Assembly: GCF_023072615.1 (NCBI RefSeq) | Contig: NZ_JAKNRW010000001.1 | Span: forward strand, 1 to 64,000 | Direction of reading: 5' to 3' | From: Pseudomonas violetae | GTDB taxonomy: Bacteria; Pseudomonadota; Gammaproteobacteria; Pseudomonadales; Pseudomonadaceae | DNA length: 64,000 nt | Part shown: positions 54,102-62,305 of the stretch, piece after piece | Layout of the letters: the number at the start of each line of letters is the position of its first letter | Position numbering within the stretch: the first letter of the stretch is position 1 | Position numbers and translations under genes: made by a program | The notes under the pieces: generated by a model | Seen by the model: the letters and a program-made list of their open reading frames with translations, nothing else | The model's database searches: none | Told to the model about the DNA's origin: nothing

Positions 54102-55913
54102 GTGACCAACCTATCTCTCGCGTCGGACAACCAATCACAACAGGCTGGCGGGCAACCGGCTGAGTTGCGTGTGCTCTTAACGCAGATCCGCCGTAACCAA
54201 AACATTGACCCGCGTAAAGGCCGCAACAAGGCCAAGTACGCGGCGATCCGGGCAAGCATCCGCGAGGAAGGGGTCATGCAACCCATCCTGATCCGGCCTA
54301 TCGAGGGCGCTGCAGTTCCATACGAGGTGGTTGCCGGTAACACCCGCTACGACGCATCGGTTGAGGAAAACAAGATCGACATCCCGGTCATCATCCGCGA
54401 GATGACCGATAAGCAGGCCCGTCAGGCCGCAGCCATTGAGAACGTTCAACGATCGGACCTCACGCCTATCGAGGAGGCTTACAACGCTGTCCAACTCTTG
54501 GAGGATGCTAACAACGACCACGACGAAGTATGTCGGGCCTTGGGTTGGGGTCGCAGCAAACTCGATGCTCGGGTTCTGCTGTCCAAATGCTGCTCCTCAG
54601 TTGCCGAAGCGTTAGTGCAAGGCGACATCAAACTCGGCCACGCTGAATTGCTGGCTCCTATGACCGAGGAGCTTCAGGCGTCCGTCTGCGCAGCGATCAT
54701 CGAACGGAAGATGACGGTTACTGCAACTCGTGACCGCCTGCTCGAAATGACGGCTTCAATTGCGTCGGCACGATTTGACGTCACGGAGTGCGGCACTTGC
54801 CAGCACAACAGCGCCCAATATGGAGATTTGTTCCGCGCTTCGCTGGGTGACGCTAAGTGCCAGAACCACGCCTGCTGGGAGCAGAAGACTGCCAACCTGA
54901 TCGAGGTGAAGCTTATCGAAGCACAGCAGGACTACGGCGTGGTGCATACAGACATGACGCTGCCAACAGACGGCTATGTGCTGCTTGAAGAACGAGGCCC
55001 CAATGGTGTGGGGGCAACTCAGTTTTCAGCCTGTACGGCCTGTGCAAACTATGGAGCGGTTGTAAGCACCAAGCAGGGGAACGAAGGCACTATTGTCGGA
55101 GGTCACTGCTTCAACAAGACCTGCCACAGCGAACACAACGGCGCGTACAAGCAGTTAATCGCTCAGGCGACTGCGACTCCTACGGTAGCCCAATCCCAAG
55201 GCTCTGGGGCTGTTCAGCAAGGCACGGCCAGCACCAAGGCAAGTGCAGCTAGTGCGAGCGCGGGTAAAACCGCAACTGCGAAGCCTCAAGAGGTAAAGAA
55301 GGCGATTAAGAAGGAGGCATTTGCGCTGTTCTCCCAAATGGGTGCGCAGGCAATCAGTGCAAATCGCGCCTACGCCTTGGCAATCAGCATCGTTTCCCTC
55401 TACCTCGACATGCGGTCTGATCTGCCTGCGGAGCTGACTGAACGGCTGCACAAATCAATCGGTTTCCCCAAGACGCTGGGCAGTTTCGACCGTGCGCCGT
55501 TTGAGTTGGTACTGGCAGCGAAACCTGTCGAGGAGTTGGAAAAGTTTCTGAGTCAACTCGCGGCCTGCACTGTGTTTCGCCGCGACAGCACCGAAACGTT
55601 CCAGAAATCGACTCCTGGTGCTCAGTCCATTGGTTTCATCAAGGCAGCAGGTATGGACCCGGTTGACCACTTCAGAATGTCTGAGGGATATCTCAAAGCG
55701 CTGACTAAAGCGGGCATCGTTGGGGACTGCAAGGCCAGTGGCTTTGACATGAAATATGACGAGGTCAAGGGTGACAAAGAGTTCGCCAAGCTCGTGGGGG
55801 GGAAGGTTGACGATCTCATCAAGGCGATCCTCGGATTTGAGGAGTTCAGTTGGAAGGGCTACCTGCCTGAGACGATGAAAATCTCAGCGTATGACGGTTC
55901 TGGCACGGTTTAG
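54102..55913 (+). CDS. PRTRC system ParB family protein
   Basis: The 603-residue protein starts with a GTG. It has a ParB/Srx-type N-terminal domain (VVAGNTRYDAS, 82-92; NVQRSDLTPIEEA) and a helix-turn-helix (about 130-190). Two cysteine groups follow, C-G-T-C with C-Q-N-H-A-C and C-T-A-C with C-F-N-K-T-C, a feature of the PRTRC ParB. A low-complexity Ala/Lys linker leads to a helical C-terminal domain. It is the first gene of the PRTRC operon. Its role in partition or DNA binding is inferred, because PRTRC systems are uncharacterised. Confidence 0.85.
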   Translation: MTNLSLASDNQSQQAGGQPAELRVLLTQIRRNQNIDPRKGRNKAKYAAIRASIREEGVMQPILIRPIEGAAVPYEVVAGNTRYDASVEENKIDIPVIIREMTDKQARQAAAIENVQRSDLTPIEEAYNAVQLLEDANNDHDEVCRALGWGRSKLDARVLLSKCCSSVAEALVQGDIKLGHAELLAPMTEELQASVCAAIIERKMTVTATRDRLLEMTASIASARFDVTECGTCQHNSAQYGDLFRASLGDAKCQNHACWEQKTANLIEVKLIEAQQDYGVVHTDMTLPTDGYVLLEERGPNGVGATQFSACTACANYGAVVSTKQGNEGTIVGGHCFNKTCHSEHNGAYKQLIAQATATPTVAQSQGSGAVQQGTASTKASAASASAGKTATAKPQEVKKAIKKEAFALFSQMGAQAISANRAYALAISIVSLYLDMRSDLPAELTERLHKSIGFPKTLGSFDRAPFELVLAAKPVEELEKFLSQLAACTVFRRDSTETFQKSTPGAQSIGFIKAAGMDPVDHFRMSEGYLKALTKAGIVGDCKASGFDMKYDEVKGDKEFAKLVGGKVDDLIKAILGFEEFSWKGYLPETMKISAYDGSGTV

Positions 55914-55927
55914 TCCGTATCAAACTT
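55896..55927 (+). promoter_or_regulatory. Shared promoter-like element inside the end of parB
   Basis: GGTTCTGGCACG at 55896-55907 (overlaps the stop of parB), 14 bases, then AAACTT. The PRTRC E gene starts at 55956, so it can be expressed apart from parB. Confidence 0.45.
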
Positions 55928-55955
55928 ACTCCCATCTTAACGAGGAACACGAATC

Positions 55956-56408
55956 ATGAGCCATCAAACATTTCTGCAAGCCATCAGCGCGGTCCTGATC
56001 CCGGGCATGAGTGCGACAGTTGAAGTCCAAGGTCTGCCTAACGGGGAAATCAAACTGATCTACACCCCGAACATCGGTACCACCCCTGATAACGCTTCCG
56101 ATGCAATCGTTCAGCTTCGCGCAGCTATCTCCAAGCCGATGATTATTGCCGGTGCCCCTGCTGAGATCGAAGAAGCGTTCGGGAAGCTGATCGCACAGAA
56201 AGCGCAGGTGGTGGGCCGTGGCCTGAGCGCGCTGGATGAGATCGAGCGTTTAGCGGGTGCTGCTATTGCAGAAGCCAAGGCAAAACCAGTCGGCGCTGCG
56301 GCCAGCACAACCGTGAACCCTGTCGATGAAGACGAGGACGAGCCGTCAGATGATGAACCAGCGGCAACGCCCGCAATCCCGCCAGTCAATTCACGCACAG
56401 CGTTTTAA
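55956..56408 (+). CDS. PRTRC system protein E
   Basis: The 150-residue protein matches PRTRC E: an N-terminal strand pair (ATVEVQGLPNGEIKLIYTP) over two helices (EEAFGKLIAQKAQVVGRGLSA), then a low-complexity acidic tail (DEDEDEPSDDEPAATPAIPP). Function unknown. It is 42 bases from parB and 9 bases before C. Confidence 0.75.
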   Translation: MSHQTFLQAISAVLIPGMSATVEVQGLPNGEIKLIYTPNIGTTPDNASDAIVQLRAAISKPMIIAGAPAEIEEAFGKLIAQKAQVVGRGLSALDEIERLAGAAIAEAKAKPVGAAASTTVNPVDEDEDEPSDDEPAATPAIPPVNSRTAF

Positions 56409-56417
56409 GGGGGATCT

Positions 56418-56630
56418 ATGGCCGTAGCAATTTTGACTCTGACACGTTTGTTCCGCTTTTCGGGTCGTGACCTTCCAGACCCTGATCCGAGCATGCAACC
56501 ACAAGACGTGCTCAAGCACTACGCCCGCCAGTTCCCACGCCTGAACGGCGGGAAGGTGGTTGACCCAATCAACGAGGGAGATTCGCAAATCTATGAGTTC
56601 CGACAAGCCAGCTTCGGCGACCGGGGATAA
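56418..56630 (+). CDS. PRTRC system protein C
   Basis: The 70-residue protein has the PRTRC C signature LTRLFRFSGRDLPDPDPSMQPQDVLKHYARQFPRLN, ending with a Y-E-F-R-Q-A strand. Such small proteins resemble ubiquitin-like partners of the ThiF protein, which is suggestive but not proven. It is followed by a short stretch with an overlapping out-of-frame frame (56594-56796) that is probably not a gene. Confidence 0.85.
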   Translation: MAVAILTLTRLFRFSGRDLPDPDPSMQPQDVLKHYARQFPRLNGGKVVDPINEGDSQIYEFRQASFGDRG

Positions 56631-56732
56631 CCCATTAGACCAACTGAAGGCATGGGCGGCTGGTTCAGCCGCCCCTGCTACACCCACCCAACTAAACGAA
56701 TGCTGCCTTGAGCGCAGCCAGCAGGTGCGTCT

Positions 56733-58184
56733 GTGGAGCCTCTTGAGCAGTTCAAGCAAACCTGGAGTCCTCTCCAGTACGGTCGTCCCGCGCTAACAGC
56801 GCAGACTATCCCACGTGTTAGCGCTGCCGTGCAGAGCGGTATTGCTGAAATGTTCATGCGTGATTTTGGCTATTTGGTCGATCACCAAGGGCATAGCGTG
56901 TTTTGCTTGGAAGCGATTAAGGGAGGTTTGGCGCACGATTCTGACTTGCGCCACCTAACTAACTACCCGAATGGCTACGGCCTGCATCTGGTGACGGGTG
57001 AGGTGGTTCGCAAAGTTCAGTCCCGCGTGGTGTTTACGACCGCAGACGCCTTAGCAGATGCGCCTCGGCTTGTTCGTAATCTGGAGCGCCAGTTCACCGA
57101 GGTGTCCTACGCTGCCGGTCTGGCGGTCGCGGTTACAGAGGCAGGATTACTGCGTGATTCTGATCTTGCGCCGCTTATCGCACTCGGAAGTGACTGCGGC
57201 TATGACCTGCTTACGGCAGTCACAAACGCGGTAGATGCGCTTTGGCCTGACGCACAACGCCAAAGCCGCAATACCGATCATGGCGTAGTGCATTGCCACA
57301 CGCCCTTTGAGACGGAGATTAACGGGACCAACATCTACATGCTCGCCAACGAGCGTAATTGCTTCTACTTGGACTGGCCTGAGGTTACAGATGGGTTCCT
57401 TGAGATGCACATTTTGCTCACGAAAACGCTTGACGCCATGTCGCACTATCTCGTCCCGTTCCACACCCCGGCCAGCGCATTAGGGTGCTGGGGCCAATAC
57501 GCCCATGGCGTTTCGGAAACCTACGAGTCTGTTCAGGACGATATCGAAGGGATGAGCCGCGAGGAGATTGCCGAATTCTTGCTGGCACAAGAAAACCCAG
57601 ATGAACTTGGCTGGCTGGGCATGGAGTTGGCTGAAAGTGAAGGTGATGAAGACGTCTTGGAGCGCTCAGCTGCACTGCTGTTTGAGATGGCCGACGTTGA
57701 GCGGAACTTCAGCTACCGACTGACTTACGGCGAGGAGATCTCTGATGCCATGCGCCTCCTCGAAATGACTGAATTGCTTTCCCAGGCACAGGAATTAATT
57801 CGCGCCGGTTCAGAGCACTCCCGCTTGGCCGAGGCCCTGTGCGAAGCACTGAAGGCTTGTATTGACCGGGCACCTAACCACGTTGGGGTCAGCGGGTTAA
57901 TTGCATCGTGCAACCCCGAGGATGCCGAACAATTTGGATTTGAAAATAGCCCGGACAGATTTTTCGACTGTATTTGGGTGTTAGCTGACGAGCGCCACGA
58001 GGTGCTGCACGACAGCGCGCTTGAAGGCTTCAATGCCGATATGGATGAGTGCGGGCAACCGAGCGCCGTGTTGCCACTGGCCAACAGTGCGCTGGTGGCA
58101 CGCGTTACACAGCCGATACTAGAGCGGACTAATCAATGCCTAGCGCTGCTACGGCTAATCCAACTCTCACTAGAGGTAGCGTGA
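56733..58184 (+). CDS. PRTRC system protein F
   Basis: The 483-residue product starts with a GTG (MEPLEQFKQTW). Its N-terminal half is alpha/beta (IPRVSAAVQSGIAEMFMRDFG), with a C-terminal helical half rich in acidic residues. PRTRC F proteins have no known activity. A sequence like iteron 2 (CAGGATTACTGCGTGATTC) lies inside at 57143-57161. Only two bases separate it from the next gene. Confidence 0.75.
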   Translation: MEPLEQFKQTWSPLQYGRPALTAQTIPRVSAAVQSGIAEMFMRDFGYLVDHQGHSVFCLEAIKGGLAHDSDLRHLTNYPNGYGLHLVTGEVVRKVQSRVVFTTADALADAPRLVRNLERQFTEVSYAAGLAVAVTEAGLLRDSDLAPLIALGSDCGYDLLTAVTNAVDALWPDAQRQSRNTDHGVVHCHTPFETEINGTNIYMLANERNCFYLDWPEVTDGFLEMHILLTKTLDAMSHYLVPFHTPASALGCWGQYAHGVSETYESVQDDIEGMSREEIAEFLLAQENPDELGWLGMELAESEGDEDVLERSAALLFEMADVERNFSYRLTYGEEISDAMRLLEMTELLSQAQELIRAGSEHSRLAEALCEALKACIDRAPNHVGVSGLIASCNPEDAEQFGFENSPDRFFDCIWVLADERHEVLHDSALEGFNADMDECGQPSAVLPLANSALVARVTQPILERTNQCLALLRLIQLSLEVA

Positions 58185-58185
58185 A

Positions 58186-58887
58186 ATGCTCAATTCCGAT
58201 GTCACTGCACGAGCTCTACTAGCGTTTCACCACACGAAGACCCAGCGCTTGGATTTCACGACCCACGAGGTCATCAAGTCCCCCGTTGAAGGTCAATTCA
58301 CACTGGGTGCCGGGCGTGCATTCTCCGAGGAGGACAAAGAGTCACTGATCGATCTGTTGCTCAATGTCGACGCAGACATCGAATTCATCGACACCCGGAT
58401 TCTCGTCAAATCTCGACGAGTACTGGTCTGGTACAACCCGCCTCAAGTAATCGACGTGCTGTTCAAAGGGGTGACGCATACCGCGCCGATTCCGGGGCTG
58501 ATCTTTATCGCGACCCACGGAAAACTGCGCTGCTATGCCTACAAGGGCAAAGCGCGCCCTACTCCAGACACCAAACTGTTCTTTGCTCCGCTGGGGAACA
58601 TGTACGAAAGTGGTTCGTTCTGCACTGGCAACTGCGTGGTTCCCAAGGACAACTCCCTTTCCAGCATCCAAGGGTGGGAGCAATTTGTACTTCGCTGCAC
58701 AAACACGCATACAGGAGCCGCCAAGGTGCTGAAGACGCCGGTCGGATATGAGCAGGTGATCGAATTTTATAAGCATCTTGAGGAAACCGGTGCCAAGGCA
58801 TTTCCAGTCACTGAGTTGATGCCCGCGCCTTCCAAGGCAAAGCAGATGGACCTTAAAGCGGCGCTTGAACAAGGCGGTGAAAAATGA
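58186..58887 (+). CDS. PRTRC system protein B
   Basis: The 233-residue protein has the PRTRC B blocks: RVLVWYNPP at about 81, APLGNMYESGSFCTGNCVVP at 143-162 and a WEQFVLRCTNTHTG region. Its last codons overlap the start of the ThiF gene (ATGA). Its position directly before ThiF fits the usual order. Function unknown. Confidence 0.8.
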   Translation: MLNSDVTARALLAFHHTKTQRLDFTTHEVIKSPVEGQFTLGAGRAFSEEDKESLIDLLLNVDADIEFIDTRILVKSRRVLVWYNPPQVIDVLFKGVTHTAPIPGLIFIATHGKLRCYAYKGKARPTPDTKLFFAPLGNMYESGSFCTGNCVVPKDNSLSSIQGWEQFVLRCTNTHTGAAKVLKTPVGYEQVIEFYKHLEETGAKAFPVTELMPAPSKAKQMDLKAALEQGGEK

Positions 58888-59660
58888 GCGCCTCAGTGAC
58901 GAATCTGCAGGTGCCAACGCGCTATGTTGTCCCGACTCATTGGACCGCCAGTGCGATTCGAATTGTTGTTTTAGGAGCCGGAGGCAACGGTAGCGAAGTG
59001 GTCGACTGCTTGTCGATGTTGCATTGTGCGATCCGAAGCCTCGGCCACCCACATGGGCTGGCAGTCACAATCATTGATGATGCAGTTGTTCGGGAATCGA
59101 ATCTGGTCCGTCAGCGTTTCTGGCCGTGCGATATGGGCGGATTTAAAAGCATCGTGCTAGCCAACCGTTACAACCTGAACCTGGGACTGCAATGGATTGG
59201 ATTGCCGCACCGCTTCCCCTGCGAGGAAACCACGTTTGCGTTGGCCGACGCTGACCTCATCATATCGTGCGTCGATGTGAATTCTGCCCGGATGGCAGTG
59301 GCCGACTACAAGGGCAAGCTGAAACCCACTGCAATGTGGCTGGACATGGGGAACGGGCATCGGCACGGCCAAGTGGTTTTTGGCGGGCTGGGCAAAGCCA
59401 CGCGGAGCCGGTACCCGAACGTACTCGATCTTTACCCAGAAATCGCTGGGATGGCAGACAACACAACGAAGTCATGCTCTGCTGCTGAATCGATTGCCGC
59501 GCAGGATTGCCTAATCAACCGCACGGTAGCCACGGCGGCTATGAACATTCTGTGGGAGTTAATCCGAAAAGGATCCACCGAGCGTAATTGGATCACGGTG
59601 AGTTTGGAGTCCGGGGAGCAGATGACACAGCCATTCCCCTGTCAGAACAGCGAGAGCTGA
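58884..59660 (+). CDS. PRTRC system ThiF-family protein
   Basis: The 258-residue protein has the E1-like nucleotide-binding loop GAGGNGSEV at 33-41, the DDAVVRESNLVRQRF segment with the conserved Arg, and SCSAAESIAAQDCLINRTVA, typical of PRTRC ThiF. ThiF/E1 proteins adenylate the C-terminus of ubiquitin-like partners. No dedicated catalytic cysteine site is obvious. It may act on protein C or a host protein. It is the last gene of the operon. Confidence 0.9.
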   Translation: MSASVTNLQVPTRYVVPTHWTASAIRIVVLGAGGNGSEVVDCLSMLHCAIRSLGHPHGLAVTIIDDAVVRESNLVRQRFWPCDMGGFKSIVLANRYNLNLGLQWIGLPHRFPCEETTFALADADLIISCVDVNSARMAVADYKGKLKPTAMWLDMGNGHRHGQVVFGGLGKATRSRYPNVLDLYPEIAGMADNTTKSCSAAESIAAQDCLINRTVATAAMNILWELIRKGSTERNWITVSLESGEQMTQPFPCQNSES

Positions 59661-59992
59661 TTCGCCTCGAATGTACGCCGCTCTTGGCAGGGTGGCGGCT
59701 CGCTGGCGAGTTGCGTGGCGCGAACCCGAGACAGCAATCCGTCACGAAGTTCGGCGGCGAAAGTGCCTGAACACACAGGGCAAATCGTAAAATCCTGAAG
59801 CACGGCAAAATCGTCGTGATCCACTTCCCCAGTCACCTCACCATCGTCGACCGGCAATCCACAAAGAATCAGGCGCGCCTTTAGCTTCGGCATTGGGCGG
59901 GCCATAGCCAAGTGGACCTTCTGGCGTTTCACAAGCATCACCAGCTTGTCCCCTTCAAGGACTGCTTTTTGTGCCGTTAGAGTTTGGGCCAC
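59642..59992 (-). CDS. Hypothetical protein with CxxC
   Basis: The 116-residue protein starts with GTG and is not recognised. It contains C-P-V-C-S-G-T-F-A-A, a possible half of a metal site, and a basic N-terminal region (KLVMLVKRQKVHLAMARPMP). It is convergent with ThiF, overlapping by 19 bases. Confidence 0.5.
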   Translation of the reverse strand: MAQTLTAQKAVLEGDKLVMLVKRQKVHLAMARPMPKLKARLILCGLPVDDGEVTGEVDHDDFAVLQDFTICPVCSGTFAAELRDGLLSRVRATQLASEPPPCQERRTFEANQLSLF

Positions 59993-60102
59993 GGATCGTT
60001 CACTTCAGGTGGGTGCTGTCCCGAGTATACCGCCGGAAAATTGTGCGGCACCCCAAAACACTCCCGCATTTTCTCCATTCTCCCAGAGCAGAGCGCTCGA
60101 AT

Positions 60103-60132
60103 TGGGGCACGAGCCATCCACTATTAATGGAA
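60103..60132 (+). promoter_or_regulatory. Shared promoter-like element (variant GGGGCACG)
   Basis: TTGGGGCACG at 60103-60112, 14 bases, then AATGGA; the ExoI homologue starts at 60146 after GAGG. Confidence 0.45.
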
Positions 60133-60145
60133 TAGAGGAGCGTAT

Positions 60146-61543
60146 ATGTCTGCCGCGATACATTTCTACACTGCCGTCACCGCTGGTAAGAACCCAGCCG
60201 AGGGACAAGTCGTACGCTACGACTCTGTGCTTTGCGAAGAAGTCGGCGCGCCCCAGGTATTGAAGATGGCCATCCAGTTGCGTGATGACGTCCACGTCGA
60301 CCTAGAGACAGCCGCCGAGTCCGATCTGGCCGCCCTTGATCTAATGGAGGGGGTGCCTGAACTCGACTGGGCGCGCCACGCTCACAGTCACTTTTCAATT
60401 CCTCAGTGCTTGCACGTCGGCTTGGGTAACACAGCGCACGCCGATCCCTTCATACGATACTCACTCTACCGCAACCTTCTCCCCTACCCGTGTGTGGGAC
60501 TGCCAGCGAACGCCCGTTCCCTCGACGTGGATACGATCATGCGCGCGGTATACTTACTGCGCCCAGAGGACTTCCCGTGGAAAGACGCTCCAGCCCCAAC
60601 TACGGGCTCGGCGCTCCATCACTTCCTCATGTGGGATACGAAAATTGTGGGCGGGAACCGGGCCTCGCGGATACGTGAGGTGCTGATGGAATTGCACACG
60701 GCTTGCCCCAAGTTGGTGGAGTACGCAGCCAAGCTGTCCTCCATCGAAACTATCAAGAGTGCGCTTGGATTGGATCGGGGTGAAGTGAGCGACCTTGAGA
60801 GCGCTACGCCCAGCCTCCTCTGTCACCAGACGATCCTCGGGCAAAGAGGGTTTATTCTGGGTCTCCCAGTAGGGGTGGATATTACCTACCCGGATATTCT
60901 TTTCGTGGCCGACCTGGAGTGCGACCTTACGCAGCTGTGCGATCCCGCGACCGAGTCTTACCAAGACCTGGTTCGCACGCACCCAAGGGAAGTGACCAAA
61001 CCATTGGTTAGGATTTCGCTCAACAAATTTCCGTTTTGTGCCCCACTGGGGGTGCTCCGCGGGCAGGACGCATCAAGGCTCCTGGTGGATATTCGAGCGG
61101 TTAAGGCGAACATTTCTCGATTGCGTCAGGCGACTTACCTACCTGCAAGACTGAAGGAGAACCCTGTACTTGAGCTGGCGTCCCAGCCCTCGGATATCTA
61201 CCACAGGATGTGGGCGGGCGATTTTTCGAAGCAGGATTTGGTGCTTATGGAGGAGCTTCACCGTTCTCCCGAGAGCGATTGGCTTGTCGTAGCTAGCAAA
61301 GCGTCGGACGGACGATTCAAGGATTTGGTCATTCGTTTAGTCGGACGCGTAGCACCGCAGTACTTGACGTCTGATCAGAGGGAAGACTGTGCGTCGTATT
61401 CCAGGTCAAGATTCCCAGTGGATTCTAACGGACCGTTTTGGCTGGCAGAGCAGATAAAACAGGCCCAAGATAGTGCTTTAGATACTACTGCGGCAGTGGG
61501 ACTTGTTCAGCTGCACGAACGCTTGACCCGCAATATCGGATGA
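60146..61543 (+). CDS. Exonuclease I (SbcB) homologue with replaced catalytic residues
   Basis: The 465-residue protein aligns with E. coli exonuclease I over its length. YSLYRNLLPYPC, IMRAVYLLRPEDFPW, then PLVRISLNKFPFCAPLGVLRG and a R-G-Q-D-A-S-R-L block match the ExoI SH3-like and helical domains. In ExoI the metal-binding DEDDh residues are Asp15, Glu17, Asp108, His181 and Asp186. Here the aligned positions read Thr9, Val11, Asp100, Ala173 and Glu178. Only one acid and one substitution by Glu remain, so 3'-5' exonuclease activity is very unlikely. It may still bind ssDNA or SSB. It follows the PRTRC operon with its own promoter-like element and sits 3 bases from the next gene. Confidence 0.75.
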   Translation: MSAAIHFYTAVTAGKNPAEGQVVRYDSVLCEEVGAPQVLKMAIQLRDDVHVDLETAAESDLAALDLMEGVPELDWARHAHSHFSIPQCLHVGLGNTAHADPFIRYSLYRNLLPYPCVGLPANARSLDVDTIMRAVYLLRPEDFPWKDAPAPTTGSALHHFLMWDTKIVGGNRASRIREVLMELHTACPKLVEYAAKLSSIETIKSALGLDRGEVSDLESATPSLLCHQTILGQRGFILGLPVGVDITYPDILFVADLECDLTQLCDPATESYQDLVRTHPREVTKPLVRISLNKFPFCAPLGVLRGQDASRLLVDIRAVKANISRLRQATYLPARLKENPVLELASQPSDIYHRMWAGDFSKQDLVLMEELHRSPESDWLVVASKASDGRFKDLVIRLVGRVAPQYLTSDQREDCASYSRSRFPVDSNGPFWLAEQIKQAQDSALDTTAAVGLVQLHERLTRNIG

Positions 61544-61546
61544 ACC

Positions 61547-62305
61547 ATGGAATCATCGACGACACCTAACTTCGACCCATACGCAATCTTGCCATTCAGT
61601 GCGTACCGATCGGCGGAATGCCCTGAAGGCGAATGTTGCTACTCCCTCATGCATTTCATCGAATCTGAGAAGTTCAGGGGTGTGGACGAGTCCTCCCGGC
61701 TGTTCTTGCTGGGCCAGTCCGATCCGGATGACTTTCTGCTTGAGACCGGTGTGATCCATCCATCCCTCGTTCGCGGTGACTGGGCGGACGTCCGGTTCGC
61801 TCTGATTCGTGCTGGGATGTGGATGCAGTTGGTTCAACACCAGGTCGAACTTCGAGACGCCCTCCTGCAGCCCGGCTGCAGCACTGGCATTGCGTTGCTT
61901 GATGAGGTGGCGGCAGACATTTACCAGCGGCTCACTACTTCCCTGGAGACCGGTGGTGAACTTCGGCGAGTAGTCATCGCCGGTGATCTGACCATTGATA
62001 ATGAAGCCATATTTGACACATTCGACCACCTGTTCCAGATTCGCCAGCCGGACGAAGTTTGTGTTTCTAACGAAGCTGGGGTTGCGGAGCTCGTTCACCG
62101 CTACGCCCAAAGCAGGTACATCCCTGTGAGGACATTTGACATCGCCGCTGGCGTCCAAGCTTGTGCTACGGCGCTGCTGGACAAAGGTACCCATGTCTTC
62201 ACGGTCAGCAAGAACGAGACGTCCGATTCCGCTCTCGCAAATGATCTGCTCGTTATGGCCGCTGCTCAGGGCAAGGTAGCGCATCGTTTTGCCTTGGATG
62301 CCTAA
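61547..62305 (+). CDS. Probable NADAR-like / SLOG-like fusion protein
   Basis: The first half (10-140) follows the pattern of the YbiA/NADAR fold: F-S-A-Y-R, then G-E-C-C-Y-S-L-M-H-F-I-x-x-x-K-F-R-G, G-D-W-A-D-V-R-F and L-R-D-A-L-L-x-P-G. The second (about 145-252) follows DUF2493/SLOG: RRVVIAGDLTIDNEAIFDTF, a V-S-N-E-A-G-V-A-E-L-V loop, and Y-I-P-V-R-T-F. NADAR proteins remove ADP-ribose from guanine, and SLOG domains bind nucleotides. Here the usual Glu of the sxEH motif is replaced by Met, so activity is doubtful. It is coupled to the ExoI homologue and to the lipoprotein that follows. Confidence 0.5.
   Translation: MESSTTPNFDPYAILPFSAYRSAECPEGECCYSLMHFIESEKFRGVDESSRLFLLGQSDPDDFLLETGVIHPSLVRGDWADVRFALIRAGMWMQLVQHQVELRDALLQPGCSTGIALLDEVAADIYQRLTTSLETGGELRRVVIAGDLTIDNEAIFDTFDHLFQIRQPDEVCVSNEAGVAELVHRYAQSRYIPVRTFDIAAGVQACATALLDKGTHVFTVSKNETSDSALANDLLVMAAAQGKVAHRFALDA

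Noticed and set aside
56594..56796. Small frame between PRTRC C and F
   Set aside because: It overlaps the end of C and the start of F in another frame, with weak start signals. A frameshifted longer F is possible but cannot be shown.
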